NCBI GenBank assembly: GCA_963834705.1
Contig: CAWICV010000001.1
Coordinates: forward strand, 310,001 to 374,000
Length of the DNA stretch: 64,000 bases
Direction of reading: 5' to 3'
DNA from: RYN-230 sp963834705
GTDB taxonomy: Bacteria; Actinomycetota; Actinomycetes; Streptosporangiales; Streptosporangiaceae
Made by a program: the position numbers and the translations under genes. The notes under the pieces are model-generated. The model was not told the DNA's origin. It saw only the letters and a program-made list of their open reading frames with translations, and made no database searches. Of this stretch, positions 16,135 to 24,032 are shown piece by piece (the stretch's first letter is position 1; each line of letters begins with the position of its first letter).

Positions 16135-17091
16135 TCAGCGGAACCGGTCAATGCCCTCGCCGTCCTCCCGTTCCCAGCCGTAGGCCGCCAGGTAGCCCCA
16201 GCAGTCCGGCTTGGTGCCGTCGGTATCGGTGACACCGTAGGCATCGGCGAGCTGGCGGGAGCTGATGATCGTGCCAGCCCAGCGGTCAGCATCACCGGCC
16301 GTGGCCAGCGCGGCAATACCCCGGGCGACGTAAGCCGGCGACTCGGAGATCGCGAAGCCTGGAGTGCCCACGCAGGCATCACGCCAGCTGGCCTCGGTGA
16401 CACCGAAGTTCTCCAGCATGTTCTCTGAGCGCAGCCAGCCCGGGGTCACGCCGGCTGCCGTTACCGGCAGATTCTCAAGTTCGGCGGCCAGTGCTTGCAC
16501 GATCCGCCCGACGTTGGCTTTCACCAGGTCGTAGTAGAAACCGACATTGCGCCGGAATTCGGCGTTGGCCTGCGAGGTCCCGTCGGTCATCTCAACCACC
16601 AGGCCGCGGGTGCCATGTGAGGCGGCGGTACGCAGCATCACCGGGATGGCCGCCCGGCAGGTGATCAAATGGGTATGCACGCCCATTTGCAGCATCCGCA
16701 GCCCGCCCGGCCAGTCGTGCTCCCACAACGGCTTGTCCCACTGCATGTACCGGTCGCCCCCGAACATGTCGTTAACCAGCACATCGAGACGGCCGCGCTC
16801 GTCACAGATGGCTGCCACTAGGGCGGCCACCTGGCCCGGATCCTCGTGATCAACCACTCGTGCGGCACCCGCCCCGCCAGCGGCGTGGATCAGATCACCG
16901 GTTTCCTCGATCGTCTCCGGCCTGCCCAGCTCGGACGGGCCGGCGGCCCGGCTGCTGCGGCCGGTCGCATAGACGAAGAATCCGGCCCGCGCCAGCTCGA
17001 CGGCGATCGCCCGGCCCGCGCCCCGGGTGGCGCCAGCCACCAGGGCGACCGGCGTCGGTTCGGTCTCACCAGCCACCAGATCAGTAAACAC
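16135..17091 (-). CDS. SDR family oxidoreductase
   Basis: About 318 residues from GTG at 17,091 (17,157 is an alternative that would overlap the upstream gene by 32 bases). The cofactor motif is VAGATRGAGRAIAVELA. The usual NNAG is replaced by NDMFGGDRYMQWDKPLWEHD, and the catalytic Tyr-x3-Lys is in FYYDLVKANVGR. The NDMFGG variant with a long loop and a C-terminal GYLAAYGWERE tail occurs in a distinct actinobacterial SDR group. Substrate unknown. It is probably in one unit with the DinB protein downstream. Confidence 0.88.
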   Translation of the reverse strand: MFTDLVAGETEPTPVALVAGATRGAGRAIAVELARAGFFVYATGRSSRAAGPSELGRPETIEETGDLIHAAGGAGAARVVDHEDPGQVAALVAAICDERGRLDVLVNDMFGGDRYMQWDKPLWEHDWPGGLRMLQMGVHTHLITCRAAIPVMLRTAASHGTRGLVVEMTDGTSQANAEFRRNVGFYYDLVKANVGRIVQALAAELENLPVTAAGVTPGWLRSENMLENFGVTEASWRDACVGTPGFAISESPAYVARGIAALATAGDADRWAGTIISSRQLADAYGVTDTDGTKPDCWGYLAAYGWEREDGEGIDRFR

Positions 17092-17125
17092 CCCCAACTG
17101 GCTGAGGCCCTGCTCCAGCGGGTGA

Positions 17126-17782
17126 TCAGGGGCGGGGCCAGGCGGCGAACTGCTCACGCAGCCGGGTCACGTCGGCGGGGCTGAGCCCGTAGCGGGCGAA
17201 CACGCCGTCGGGCATCCGGTCCAGCTGCCGGCCAGCGTCCGCGAAGTCCCGGTCCTCCAGGCCAGGATCCAGCCGTTTCGCGAAGCCGATTAGCTGCTCC
17301 ACCGGGTAGCGCCGCATCGCGGCGGCGGTGTCGATGTAATCGCGCGGCTCGACCCGGCTGGCCAGCGCGCACACCTTCGAGCCGGCCAGATCCTCCAGGG
17401 CGAGCACCGGGCCGACGTCCATCGTCACCGGCCGGTGGCTGCGGTCGAAGTAGGCCAGCTGCAGCATGGTCTGCTGCCCGCCGGGCGTGGTGATGATCCA
17501 CTCGGCGATCCCGTCGCCCATGCCGTAGAAGACGTCGGCCAGCCCGCGGTCGGTGTCCTGCCGGTCGGCCTGGAACCCGGCCGCGCGCAGCGCGTTCTCC
17601 ACCACCTGGGCGGCCGCGGTCACCCCGGCATCCTGGTTGCTGAACAGGTCCACGTCATCGGTGGGCCGGTCCACGATGCCGTGCGCGATCAGCGCGTTGC
17701 CACCAGCTAAGGCGAAGCCGTGCCGGGCGGCCGCGCGCAGCGCGACGGTGGCCACCGCACGCTGCAGTTCGTCGATCGGCAT
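17126..17782 (-). CDS. AbiEii/AbiGii-like nucleotidyltransferase
   Basis: A 218-residue protein. The nucleotidyltransferase core is LAGGNALIAHGIVDRPTDDV with DLFS: the GG-N hinge plus the Asp-x-Asp metal pair (DDVDLF). VTMDVGPVLALEDLAGSKVCALASR and EPRDYIDTAAAMRRYP follow, matching the AbiEii toxin family, which transfers nucleotides to tRNA acceptor stems in the cases studied. It overlaps the stop of an upstream 118-residue gene by one base. That makes a two-gene unit consistent with a toxin-antitoxin pair, though many such actinobacterial pairs are untested and may be house-keeping. Confidence 0.78.
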   Translation of the reverse strand: MPIDELQRAVATVALRAAARHGFALAGGNALIAHGIVDRPTDDVDLFSNQDAGVTAAAQVVENALRAAGFQADRQDTDRGLADVFYGMGDGIAEWIITTPGGQQTMLQLAYFDRSHRPVTMDVGPVLALEDLAGSKVCALASRVEPRDYIDTAAAMRRYPVEQLIGFAKRLDPGLEDRDFADAGRQLDRMPDGVFARYGLSPADVTRLREQFAAWPRP

Positions 17783-18138
17783 CAGGTGGCGGCTGGGGCC
17801 GGGACCGCCCGCAGCACCGGGTGCCGCTCTTCCCAGGCCTGGCGCACACCGCGGGGCAGGTACAGCTCGGGCCACAGGCTGATCAGCCGGTCACCGTTCA
17901 GGTAGCCGAGGTCCTCCGGCCGGCGGGCCTCCCGGAGCACGATCTGGTACATCCAGGGCAGCATGCCCGGCTCATCCAGGTCGAAGCGGCGGTCCGGGAA
18001 CCAGAACAGCCAGATCGGCAGCTCGACGGGGCCATGCTCGGCCCCGTGCAAGCCGGCCAGGCTGTCGGCGACCAGCACCTCGCGGCGGCCCGGCCACGAC
18101 GGCCGGACCGGCGGCATGACAGCCTGCACACTGGCCAT
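17782..18138 (-). CDS. Hypothetical protein paired with the nucleotidyltransferase
   Basis: A 118-residue protein from ATG at 18,138; no clear ribosome site precedes it. It contains LPIWLFWFPDRRFDLDEPGM, LPWMYQIVLREARRPEDLGY and WPELYLPRGVRQAWEERHP. These are aromatic-rich patterns without a fold I recognise and without an HTH. Its stop shares a base with the start of the AbiEii-like gene, so the two are made together. It may be the antitoxin-like or scaffolding partner; this is inference from position only. Confidence 0.65.
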   Translation of the reverse strand: MASVQAVMPPVRPSWPGRREVLVADSLAGLHGAEHGPVELPIWLFWFPDRRFDLDEPGMLPWMYQIVLREARRPEDLGYLNGDRLISLWPELYLPRGVRQAWEERHPVLRAVPAPAAT

Positions 18139-18197
18139 AGGCAAATGCTACCGCTCTAGCGTTCAGTAGTCGAATATACGAGCGATTGACCAGCCTC

Positions 18198-18228
18198 TTG
18201 ACCCTCACACCGTGTGAGGCTGTCGGGT
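18198..18228 (+). promoter_or_regulatory. MerR-type operator and promoter
   Basis: TTGACC at 18,198-18,203 serves as -35. It runs into the perfect repeat CCTCACAC-C-GTGTGAGG (18,203-18,219), which fills the long spacer expected for MerR/TipA/BmrR promoters. The -10 is weak. The merR gene starts ten bases later at 18,238, so autoregulation is expected. Confidence 0.75.
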
Positions 18229-18237
18229 GGGAGCGTC

Positions 18238-19065
18238 ATGTTCACCATCGGGGAATTCGCCAGGCACGGCCGGGTCTCGGTGCGCATGCTCCGGCACTAC
18301 GACAGTACGGGACTGCTCCGCCCGGCCCGGGTCGACCCGGCCAGCGGTTACCGGTCCTACGCGGCCGGCCAGCTGGCCCGGCTCAACCGCATCATCGCGC
18401 TCAAAGATCTCGGCTTCAGCCTGGACCAGGTGCGCGCGATGCTGGACGACCAGGTCAGCGCCGAGCAGTTGCGCGGCATGCTGCGGCTGCGCCAGGCCGA
18501 GCTGCAGTCCCGGCTGACCGCCGACACGGCCCGGCTGGCCCAGGTCGAGGCGAGACTCCAGATCATCGAGAGGGAGGGCACCATGCCCGCCGACGACATC
18601 CAGGTCAAGCAGATCCCAGCCGTCCGGGTGGCCGAGCTCACCGCGATCGCGGCCAGCCTCGAACCGGCCGCCATCACCCCGGTCATCCGGCCGCTGTACG
18701 CGGAACTGGGCAGCCGGCTCGGCCGGGCCGGGGTAACCCCGGCCGGCCCGGCCATCGCCTACTACGAGGACGGCCCAGATGGGGACAGCGTTGTGGTGCA
18801 CGCCACGCTGCCGGTCAACGCCGAGCCGGGCGATGGGCAGGACTTCGCCATCGTCGATCTGCCCGCCATCGAGCGGGCCGCCACCGTGGTGCACCGCGGC
18901 TCCATGGACAACGTCATGTCCACCATCCAGGTGCTGGCCGGCTGGATCGAGGACAACGGTTATCGCGCCAGTGGCTATCCGCGGGAGTTCTACCTGGAAT
19001 GCCCGGAGGACACCGCCCAGTGGGTCACCGAACTGCAGGAGCCGATCGCCCGGGCCCGGCCTTAG
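18238..19065 (+). CDS. MerR-family regulator with GyrI-like effector domain
   Basis: A 275-residue regulator. The MerR winged HTH is at 1-75 (MFTIGEFARHGRVSVRMLRHYD, ending ALKDLGFSLDQV), and a coiled-coil linker is at 80-115 (LRGMLRLRQAELQSRLTADT). A GyrI/AraC-E-type ligand domain runs from about 120, with VKQIPAVRVAELTAI, IRPLYAELGSRLGRAG and YPREFYLECPEDTAQWVTELQEPI. This is the BmrR/TipA-like architecture that senses hydrophobic drugs. Its stop overlaps the convergent araC-type gene by four bases. No exporter is adjacent on this strand. Confidence 0.92.
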   Translation: MFTIGEFARHGRVSVRMLRHYDSTGLLRPARVDPASGYRSYAAGQLARLNRIIALKDLGFSLDQVRAMLDDQVSAEQLRGMLRLRQAELQSRLTADTARLAQVEARLQIIEREGTMPADDIQVKQIPAVRVAELTAIAASLEPAAITPVIRPLYAELGSRLGRAGVTPAGPAIAYYEDGPDGDSVVVHATLPVNAEPGDGQDFAIVDLPAIERAATVVHRGSMDNVMSTIQVLAGWIEDNGYRASGYPREFYLECPEDTAQWVTELQEPIARARP

Positions 19066-19859
19066 ACCCGCAGGTGGCTGGGCCCGTCGATGCGGGACCG
19101 CAGGTATTCGGCCGGAGTGATGCTGGCCAGGTCCTGAAATTCATCGATGAGATGCGACTGGTCGCTGTAGCCGTGCTCAGCGGCGACCGCCGCCCAGCCG
19201 GCCCGGGACTGGCCACCGAGCGCCTGGGTTACCCGGCGCAGCCGCTGGACCCGGGCGAACCGCTTAGGGGTGAGCCCGGCGTAGGCGGTGAAGCGGCGGC
19301 GCAGCGTGCGGGGGAGTAGTCCCAGGCCGCCGGCCACCTGGCCGACGGCCTGGCCGCTGGACAGGGCCCGGGCGGCCGCGCACATCGCCGGGTCGGCACG
19401 GGCCGGGCCGGTCAGGTTGGCGAGCAGGACCTGGTCCATGACCTGGAGCATGTCCTGCGGGGCCGCGGCGGTGAGCAGCCGGTCCCGGAGGCTGCCGCCG
19501 CACCGGCCCCACAGGTCGGCCAGCGGCACGAGCTGATCGGCGGTCTCCGCCAGCGGGGCGGGGAAGAAGGCCGGGGCCGCGCCCAGCGCGAATGACACCC
19601 AGATGTGCGCCCGTCCCGCCTCGAACTCGGTGACCAGGGCACGGCTCCGCGGCCCGGCCAGCATCGCGCCCGGTACCTGGCCGGGCCCGGGTCCGCTGAG
19701 CGAGCGGAACTCATCCCGGTTGAGGTTGACCCACAGACTGGGCTCAGTGTCGGGCAGGATCTTCTGCACCGAGGCCTGCGGCTGCTCACCGGCCTGGTAG
19801 ACCAGCGCGGAGACCAGGCCGGCCAGCGGGGGAGCGGGGCGCCGCACGATGATGGTCAC
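19062..19859 (-). CDS. AraC-family transcriptional regulator
   Basis: About 265 residues from GTG at 19,859 (TTG at 19,883 also possible). The N-terminal half is a DUF6597-like sensor (VYQAGEQPQASVQKILPDTEP, LNRDEFRSLSG). The C-terminal AraC double HTH contains LSSGQAVGQVAGGLGLLPRT with LRRRFTAYAGLTPKRFARVQRL, then AEHGYSDQSHLIDEFQDLASITPAEYLR. The downstream signature (YSDQSHLxxEFxxxxxxTPxxY) is nearly textbook. The divergent neighbour is the two-domain VOC gene starting 83 bases away, a likely target. Confidence 0.9.
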   Translation of the reverse strand: MTIIVRRPAPPLAGLVSALVYQAGEQPQASVQKILPDTEPSLWVNLNRDEFRSLSGPGPGQVPGAMLAGPRSRALVTEFEAGRAHIWVSFALGAAPAFFPAPLAETADQLVPLADLWGRCGGSLRDRLLTAAAPQDMLQVMDQVLLANLTGPARADPAMCAAARALSSGQAVGQVAGGLGLLPRTLRRRFTAYAGLTPKRFARVQRLRRVTQALGGQSRAGWAAVAAEHGYSDQSHLIDEFQDLASITPAEYLRSRIDGPSHLRV

Positions 19860-19942
19860 CGGGCAGGTGTCCCTTTTCGCCAAGACCCCGCCGGGGGGCC
19901 GCTGGCATGGTCGACACCGGACCCAGAAGGGGGCACGACACG

Positions 19943-20797
19943 ATGGTAGACGGCAGCGCGCCGAGGTACCGCACCGGCAAGTTGTGTTACATCGAGATCC
20001 CGGCGGCCGACGCGAGGGCGTCCGCCGAGTTCTACCAGCTGGCGTTCGGCTGGAAGATTCGCCGCCGTGGCGACGGTGCGGTCGCTTTTGACGACACGGT
20101 GGGGGAGGTGAGCGGCACGTTCGTGACCGGCCGGCCGGTGGTGGGGGAGCCGGGCCTGCTGCCCTACGTGATGGTGGCGCGGGCGGATGCGGCGCTGGCC
20201 GCGGTGCTGGCCGCGGGCGGGGAGATCGTCCGGCCGGTGGATCCCGGCGCCGGCGAGGTGTTCGGCTGGGTCCGCGACCCGGCGGGCAACGTGCTCGGCG
20301 TGTACCAGCAGCCCGGGCTGGCCGAGGCGGAGGCGTCGCCCGGCCCGGTGCCGGAGCACCTGCACACGGTCACGCCACGGCTGGTGGTCCAGGACGCGCG
20401 GGCGGCGGTTGAGTTCTACCGGGACGCGTTCGGCGCGGAGCAGCGCGGGACGCTGTTCGCGGCGCCGGACGGGACGGTGGTGCACGCCGAGATCCAGCTC
20501 GGCGGCTCGGTCGTCTACCTGACCGAGCCGGGCGACAACGGCGGCGGTTCGGCCGTGGGAGACGCCGGCCGGGTGACCGCGATTATGGTGGTCACGGTGC
20601 CGGACGTGGACTCGCTCTGGGCCCGCGCGGTGGCGGCGGGCTGCTCGGTGATCCATCCGCTGGCCGACCAGTTCTACGGCGAGCGGGAGGGCCGGCTGCG
20701 TGACCCGTTCGGGCAGCAGTGGATGCTGGGCAGCCACATCGAGGACGTGGACCCGGCCGAGCTGGACCGCCGGATGCAGGCCTGGGCACCGGACTGA
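19943..20797 (+). CDS. Two-domain VOC (glyoxalase/bleomycin-resistance-like) protein
   Basis: 284 residues holding two consecutive VOC modules. The first, about 10-125, starts KLCYIEIPAADARASAEFYQ and ends WVRDPAGNVLGVYQQ. The second, about 145-270, starts TPRLVVQDARAAVEFYRDAF and ends RLRDPFGQQWMLGSHIED. The second is of the PhnB-like class with an EIQLGG metal-ligand strand. An SPGPVPEHLHT linker joins them. The ATG at 19,943 follows AGAAGGGGG. It is divergent from the araC-type regulator, suggesting inducible detoxification or sequestration of an antibiotic or aldehyde. Confidence 0.9.
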   Translation: MVDGSAPRYRTGKLCYIEIPAADARASAEFYQLAFGWKIRRRGDGAVAFDDTVGEVSGTFVTGRPVVGEPGLLPYVMVARADAALAAVLAAGGEIVRPVDPGAGEVFGWVRDPAGNVLGVYQQPGLAEAEASPGPVPEHLHTVTPRLVVQDARAAVEFYRDAFGAEQRGTLFAAPDGTVVHAEIQLGGSVVYLTEPGDNGGGSAVGDAGRVTAIMVVTVPDVDSLWARAVAAGCSVIHPLADQFYGEREGRLRDPFGQQWMLGSHIEDVDPAELDRRMQAWAPD

Positions 20798-20804
20798 AGC
20801 GTTC

Positions 20805-20845
20805 TCGAACACACATTTGAATACTGGCCCGGGAAGCGATAATAT
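20805..20845 (+). promoter_or_regulatory. SOS box and promoter of lexA
   Basis: TCGAAC-ACAC-ATTTGA at 20,805-20,820 matches the actinobacterial SOS box (TCGAAC-N4-GTTCGA) in the left half and 4 of 6 in the right. TTGAAT (20,817-20,822) and TAATAT (20,840-20,845) give -35 and -10 elements with a 17-bp spacer, so bound LexA would cover the -35. The lexA ATG is 47 bases downstream. Confidence 0.85.
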
Positions 20846-20891
20846 CTGCGCCACCTGACAGCGCACATGGTGAGCGAGGTGGAGGCTGATC

Positions 20892-21581
20892 ATGTCGAGT
20901 GCGGCGGCGCTCACCCCGATCCAGGCCCGGATTCGCCGGTTCATCGAGGACTTCGGCCAGCAGTCCGGTCATCCGCCCAGCTACCGGGAGATCGCCGATG
21001 CGGTCGGGCTGGCCAGCCTGTCCAGCGTCTCGCTGCACGTGCGCACGCTGCAGAAGAAGGGCTACCTGATCCACGAGCCCGGGCGGCCGCGTACCGCGGT
21101 GGTCCCGCCGGGTGACGCGGTGCCGGTCCGGCCGGCGGCCAGCGACGCCGATGCCGTGCGGACGGGCACGGGCCTGCGGAACGCGGCTTGTGTCCGGCTG
21201 GTGGGCCAGGTCGCGGCGGGGGAGCCGATCCTGTCCGGTGAGCAGGTCTTCCCGGCCGGCTCGGCCGGCGAGGCGTTCGTGCTGCCCCGCGAACTGGTCG
21301 GTGAGGGGGAGCTGTTCATGCTCCGGGTGGCCGGGGATTCGATGATCGGCGCCGGGATCACCGATGGCGACCTGGTCGTCATCCGGCAGCAGTCGGACGC
21401 CGATAACGGCGACATCGTGGCCGCGCTCATCGACGGCGTGGAGGTCGAGGGCACGGTCAAGACGCTGAAGCGTTCGGATGGGCACACCTGGCTGATGCCG
21501 CAGAACCCGCTGTACACCCCGATCCTGGGCGACCAGGCCACCATCGTTGGCAAGCTGGTCGCCGTGCTGCGCCGGGTGTGA
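20892..21581 (+). CDS. lexA: LexA repressor
   Basis: A 229-residue LexA. The N-terminal winged HTH has LTPIQARIRRFIEDFGQQSG and PPSYREIADAVGLASLSSVS. The cleavage site is Ala109-Gly110 (QVAAGEP). The self-cleavage dyad is Ser150 (AGDSM) and Lys190 (GTVKTL). It represses DNA-damage genes and is inactivated by RecA-stimulated autoproteolysis. It carries its own SOS box. LexA in actinobacteria often stands alone opposite nrdR or near genes of base metabolism; here it overlaps a gene of unknown function by GTGA. Whether it is the only LexA of the genome cannot be told from this window. Confidence 0.95.
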   Translation: MSSAAALTPIQARIRRFIEDFGQQSGHPPSYREIADAVGLASLSSVSLHVRTLQKKGYLIHEPGRPRTAVVPPGDAVPVRPAASDADAVRTGTGLRNAACVRLVGQVAAGEPILSGEQVFPAGSAGEAFVLPRELVGEGELFMLRVAGDSMIGAGITDGDLVVIRQQSDADNGDIVAALIDGVEVEGTVKTLKRSDGHTWLMPQNPLYTPILGDQATIVGKLVAVLRRV

Positions 21582-22165
21582 CGGTGGAGTACAGCCTGGT
21601 CGTCGCGGCGGCCCAGGCGGCCGGGCCGTGCCCGGCTGGGGAGGAAGCGGCCTGGGGCCGCCGGGTGCACGGCCTGACTGTGGACCTGTACCTGATCGCC
21701 CAGCAGGCCAGGCAGGACATCGAGCGGCTGGAGTCCGCGCGGACGTTCGTCGCGTTCCTGGAGCAGGTGGAGATCGAGGAATCGAGCCGCCGCGGGCTGG
21801 TCACGCTGCGGCTGCCGTCCGGCGAGACCGAGCCGATCCGGACCGAGCAGGCCGACACCGACCGCGGCCGGGCGCTGATCGAGCGGGCCCGCTCGCTGCA
21901 GGGCCGGTGGGTGCTGGTCTACCGGTACAACGAGCGGAAGGCCGGGCAGCGCAACCAGTCCGTGCGGATGCTGGCCCACCTGGTGGATCTCGGCGGCGAC
22001 GGCACCGTGCCTAGCGCCACCGCCAGGAAGATGGTGCTGCATGAGGCGGGTGGCGACGTGGCCCGGGCGCAGCGGGCGTGGCAGGCCGGGGGACTGCCGG
22101 AGAGCGGCCCGGTGGGGGTGGGCCAGCTGGAGCAGGCGCGGGGCACGGCACGAGAAGCCGGGTGA
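21578..22165 (+). CDS. Unknown protein coupled to lexA
   Basis: 195 residues, GTG start overlapping the lexA stop. The N-terminal part is helical (LVVAAAQAAGPCPAGEEAAW, LTVDLYLIAQQARQDIERL). The middle (ESSRRGLVTLRLPSGETEPI, then GRWVLVYRYNERKAGQRNQS with VRMLAHLVDLGG) alternates strands in a way that recalls a small OB-like or SH3-like nucleotide-binding barrel. The C-terminus (ARKMVLHEAGGDVARAQRAW) is helical. I do not recognise the family. The position places it under the lexA promoter, so it should be DNA-damage induced; a part in repair or translesion synthesis is inference. Confidence 0.75.
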   Translation: MTVEYSLVVAAAQAAGPCPAGEEAAWGRRVHGLTVDLYLIAQQARQDIERLESARTFVAFLEQVEIEESSRRGLVTLRLPSGETEPIRTEQADTDRGRALIERARSLQGRWVLVYRYNERKAGQRNQSVRMLAHLVDLGGDGTVPSATARKMVLHEAGGDVARAQRAWQAGGLPESGPVGVGQLEQARGTAREAG

Positions 22166-22231
22166 GGGTGCCTGCCTGGTCCAGCTGGGTATGCAGCTCG
22201 GCCAGATCGAGCCGATGGTGGCCCAGGAAAG

Positions 22232-22400
22232 CTGATAACAGCAAGAAGCGGTGGGTTGCCTTGGAGTCCTAGGTGCGGGTGGGGGAGTGGCCCGTGACGT
22301 GCCGGGTCGGTCCGATCCGTACCGAACTGGTCCGTCCCGAACCATGGGCGTCGGCAAACGGGGCGGGGTTGATGTACTGGAGGCTTCTTGCTGTTATCAG
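22232..22400. repeat. 18-bp perfect inverted repeat flanking 133 bp
   Basis: CTGATAACAGCAAGAAGC at 22,232-22,249 is the exact reverse complement of 22,383-22,400. A 17-bp copy of the same word (GCTTCTTGCTGTTATCA) is at 42,626-42,642. The right arm carries TTGCTG (22,388-22,393), spaced 17 bp from TACGAT (22,411-22,416), so it may be the -35 of the recombinase-like gene starting at 22,423. No target duplication is obvious. It could be a recognition site for the neighbouring protein, a miniature element, or an operator. Confidence 0.7.
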
Positions 22401-22422
22401 ATGCAGCCGGTACGATTCAGGT

Positions 22423-23301
22423 ATGCCAGCCGTGCACTCCCGGACCCGGGCGGGGGAGGCCCTGGACGCCTTCATCAGTCATCTGGCCAGCCGTCAGTTC
22501 GCTGATATCACCCAGCGGATCCGGCGGCATTTCATCGAGGAGTTCCTGGAGCACGCCCAGCTGGCGACGGGCACCGCCCGGATCACCGTCGGCGAGCTGC
22601 TGGACCCGGCGCGGGTGGACGCGTGGCTGGCTGACGCCGCCGCGGGTAAGACCCGCACCCGGAACACGCTGCGTGGCCCGGAGGCCGTGGCCGGCATCAA
22701 CTCGATGCGGGTACGCATCGACTCCTACAACGCGTTTGCCGAGTTCGCTGGCCTGCCCGACCGCCGGGACAGCCAGCCGCCCGCGGACGGGGACCGGCTG
22801 ACTCCCGCCCAGGCGTACCGCCTGCTGCACGACCTGGCGGTACGCAGGCCCGCCTATGCCAATGCCGCGACCGCGCTGCGCACCGCGGCCGTGGGGGCGC
22901 TCGTCGCGGACACTGGGCGGTCCGTGCCCGACCTGGCCGGGCTCAAGATCACCGCCCTGCATCTGGATGATCCGGCCCGGATCGAGCTGGCCGGCGGCTC
23001 TTACCCGCTGCGCGCAACGAGCGTGCTGATCCTTAGCCGGTGGCTGGCGGCCAGGGCCGAGATCATCGCCGAACTCGAAGGCAGCGACCCTGGACACTTG
23101 TGGATCCCGGTCAAGCCCGGGCGGCCCCGCGGCGGCCGCCCACCGGTCAAGCCGGGCCTGACGCCAGCCGCGGTCCGGACCCTGCACGCCGCCCACCGCA
23201 GGCTGGTCAGCCATGTGCTCGGCACACCGCTCCGGCCCGGGGCCCTGCGTGGAAACCCGATCGACGCGGCGGGGGAGAGCCCGCAGACTGAGGGATCGTG
23301 A
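22423..23301 (+). CDS. Tyrosine-recombinase-like DNA-binding protein, catalytic residues not evident
   Basis: 292 residues, ATG at 22,423 within a few bases of the expected transcription start, so probably leaderless. The first ~110 residues resemble a SAM-like core-binding domain (DAFISHLASRQFADITQRIR, FIEEFLEHAQ, ALAGINSMRVRIDSYNAFAE-type segment). The rest resembles a phage-integrase catalytic domain: AATALRTAAVGALVADTGRS with VPDLAGLKITAL, then an LATLxLSRWLAA-like helix and HAAHRRLVSHVLGTPLRPGA. A clear HxxR box and terminal Tyr are not visible, so strand exchange is doubtful. Next to it lies the 18-bp inverted repeat. Its stop overlaps the methyltransferase start (GTGA). Confidence 0.6.
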   Translation: MPAVHSRTRAGEALDAFISHLASRQFADITQRIRRHFIEEFLEHAQLATGTARITVGELLDPARVDAWLADAAAGKTRTRNTLRGPEAVAGINSMRVRIDSYNAFAEFAGLPDRRDSQPPADGDRLTPAQAYRLLHDLAVRRPAYANAATALRTAAVGALVADTGRSVPDLAGLKITALHLDDPARIELAGGSYPLRATSVLILSRWLAARAEIIAELEGSDPGHLWIPVKPGRPRGGRPPVKPGLTPAAVRTLHAAHRRLVSHVLGTPLRPGALRGNPIDAAGESPQTEGS

Positions 23302-24032
23302 CTAGCAGCGACGTGTGGGATGAGCAGGCCGCGGCGCATTACGACGCTGATGCCGCCGAGCGGTTCGCGCCCGAGGTGCTCGGCCCGACGGTGGACTTCC
23401 TGGCCCGGCTGGCCGGGTCCGGCGCAGCGCTGGAGTTCGCCATCGGCACCGGGCGGGTCGGCATCCCGCTGGCCGCCCGGGGCGTCCCGGTCACCGGGAT
23501 CGAGCTGTCCGGGGCCATGCTGGCCCAGCTCCGGCGCAAGGCCGATGAGGCAGCGCTGCCGGTGCTGGTGGGGGACATGGCGACAACGCGGGCGCCCGGC
23601 GAGTTCTCGCTGGTGTACCTGGTGTTCAACACCCTTTCCAACCTGCGCACCCAGCAGGAACAGGTGGAGTGCTTCCGCAACGCGGCCCGGCACTTGAGCC
23701 CGGGCGGGCGGTTCGTCATCGAGCTCTGGGTGCCAGCCATCCGCCGCATGCCGCCCGGCCAGGACGCTGTCCCAGTAAGCCTGGCCGAGGGACACCTCAT
23801 CTTCGACACCTACGATCTCGCCACCCAGCGGTGCACGTCGCACCACTACCTCCGGGATGCCGACGGGAACACGCGGTATGACTCCGGTGACTTCCGCTAC
23901 ATCTGGCCCGCCGAGTGCGACCTGATGGCGCAGCTGGCCGGGCTGGAAATGGAGCAGCGGCTGGCCGGCTGGGACGGCAGCCCGTTCACGGCGGACAGCG
24001 AGAGCCACGTCTCGGTCTGGCGCAAGCCATAG
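23298..24032 (+). CDS. Class I SAM-dependent methyltransferase
   Basis: 244 residues, GTG start overlapping the preceding stop. N-terminal WDEQAAAHYDADAAERFAPE is followed by motif I as LEFAIGTGRVGIPLAARG, the acidic GIELSGAML, a VLVGDM and LVYLVFNTLSNLRTQQEQ segment, and LSPGGRFVIELWVP. It is a small-molecule type methyltransferase of the group often called methyltransferase domain 25, usually acting on metabolites. The substrate is unknown. The coupling to the recombinase-like gene suggests a shared transcript. Confidence 0.88.
   Translation: MTSSDVWDEQAAAHYDADAAERFAPEVLGPTVDFLARLAGSGAALEFAIGTGRVGIPLAARGVPVTGIELSGAMLAQLRRKADEAALPVLVGDMATTRAPGEFSLVYLVFNTLSNLRTQQEQVECFRNAARHLSPGGRFVIELWVPAIRRMPPGQDAVPVSLAEGHLIFDTYDLATQRCTSHHYLRDADGNTRYDSGDFRYIWPAECDLMAQLAGLEMEQRLAGWDGSPFTADSESHVSVWRKP

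Noticed and set aside
22232..22400. A MITE with target duplication
   Set aside because: The flanking bases outside the two 18-bp arms do not form a duplication, so mobility is not supported.
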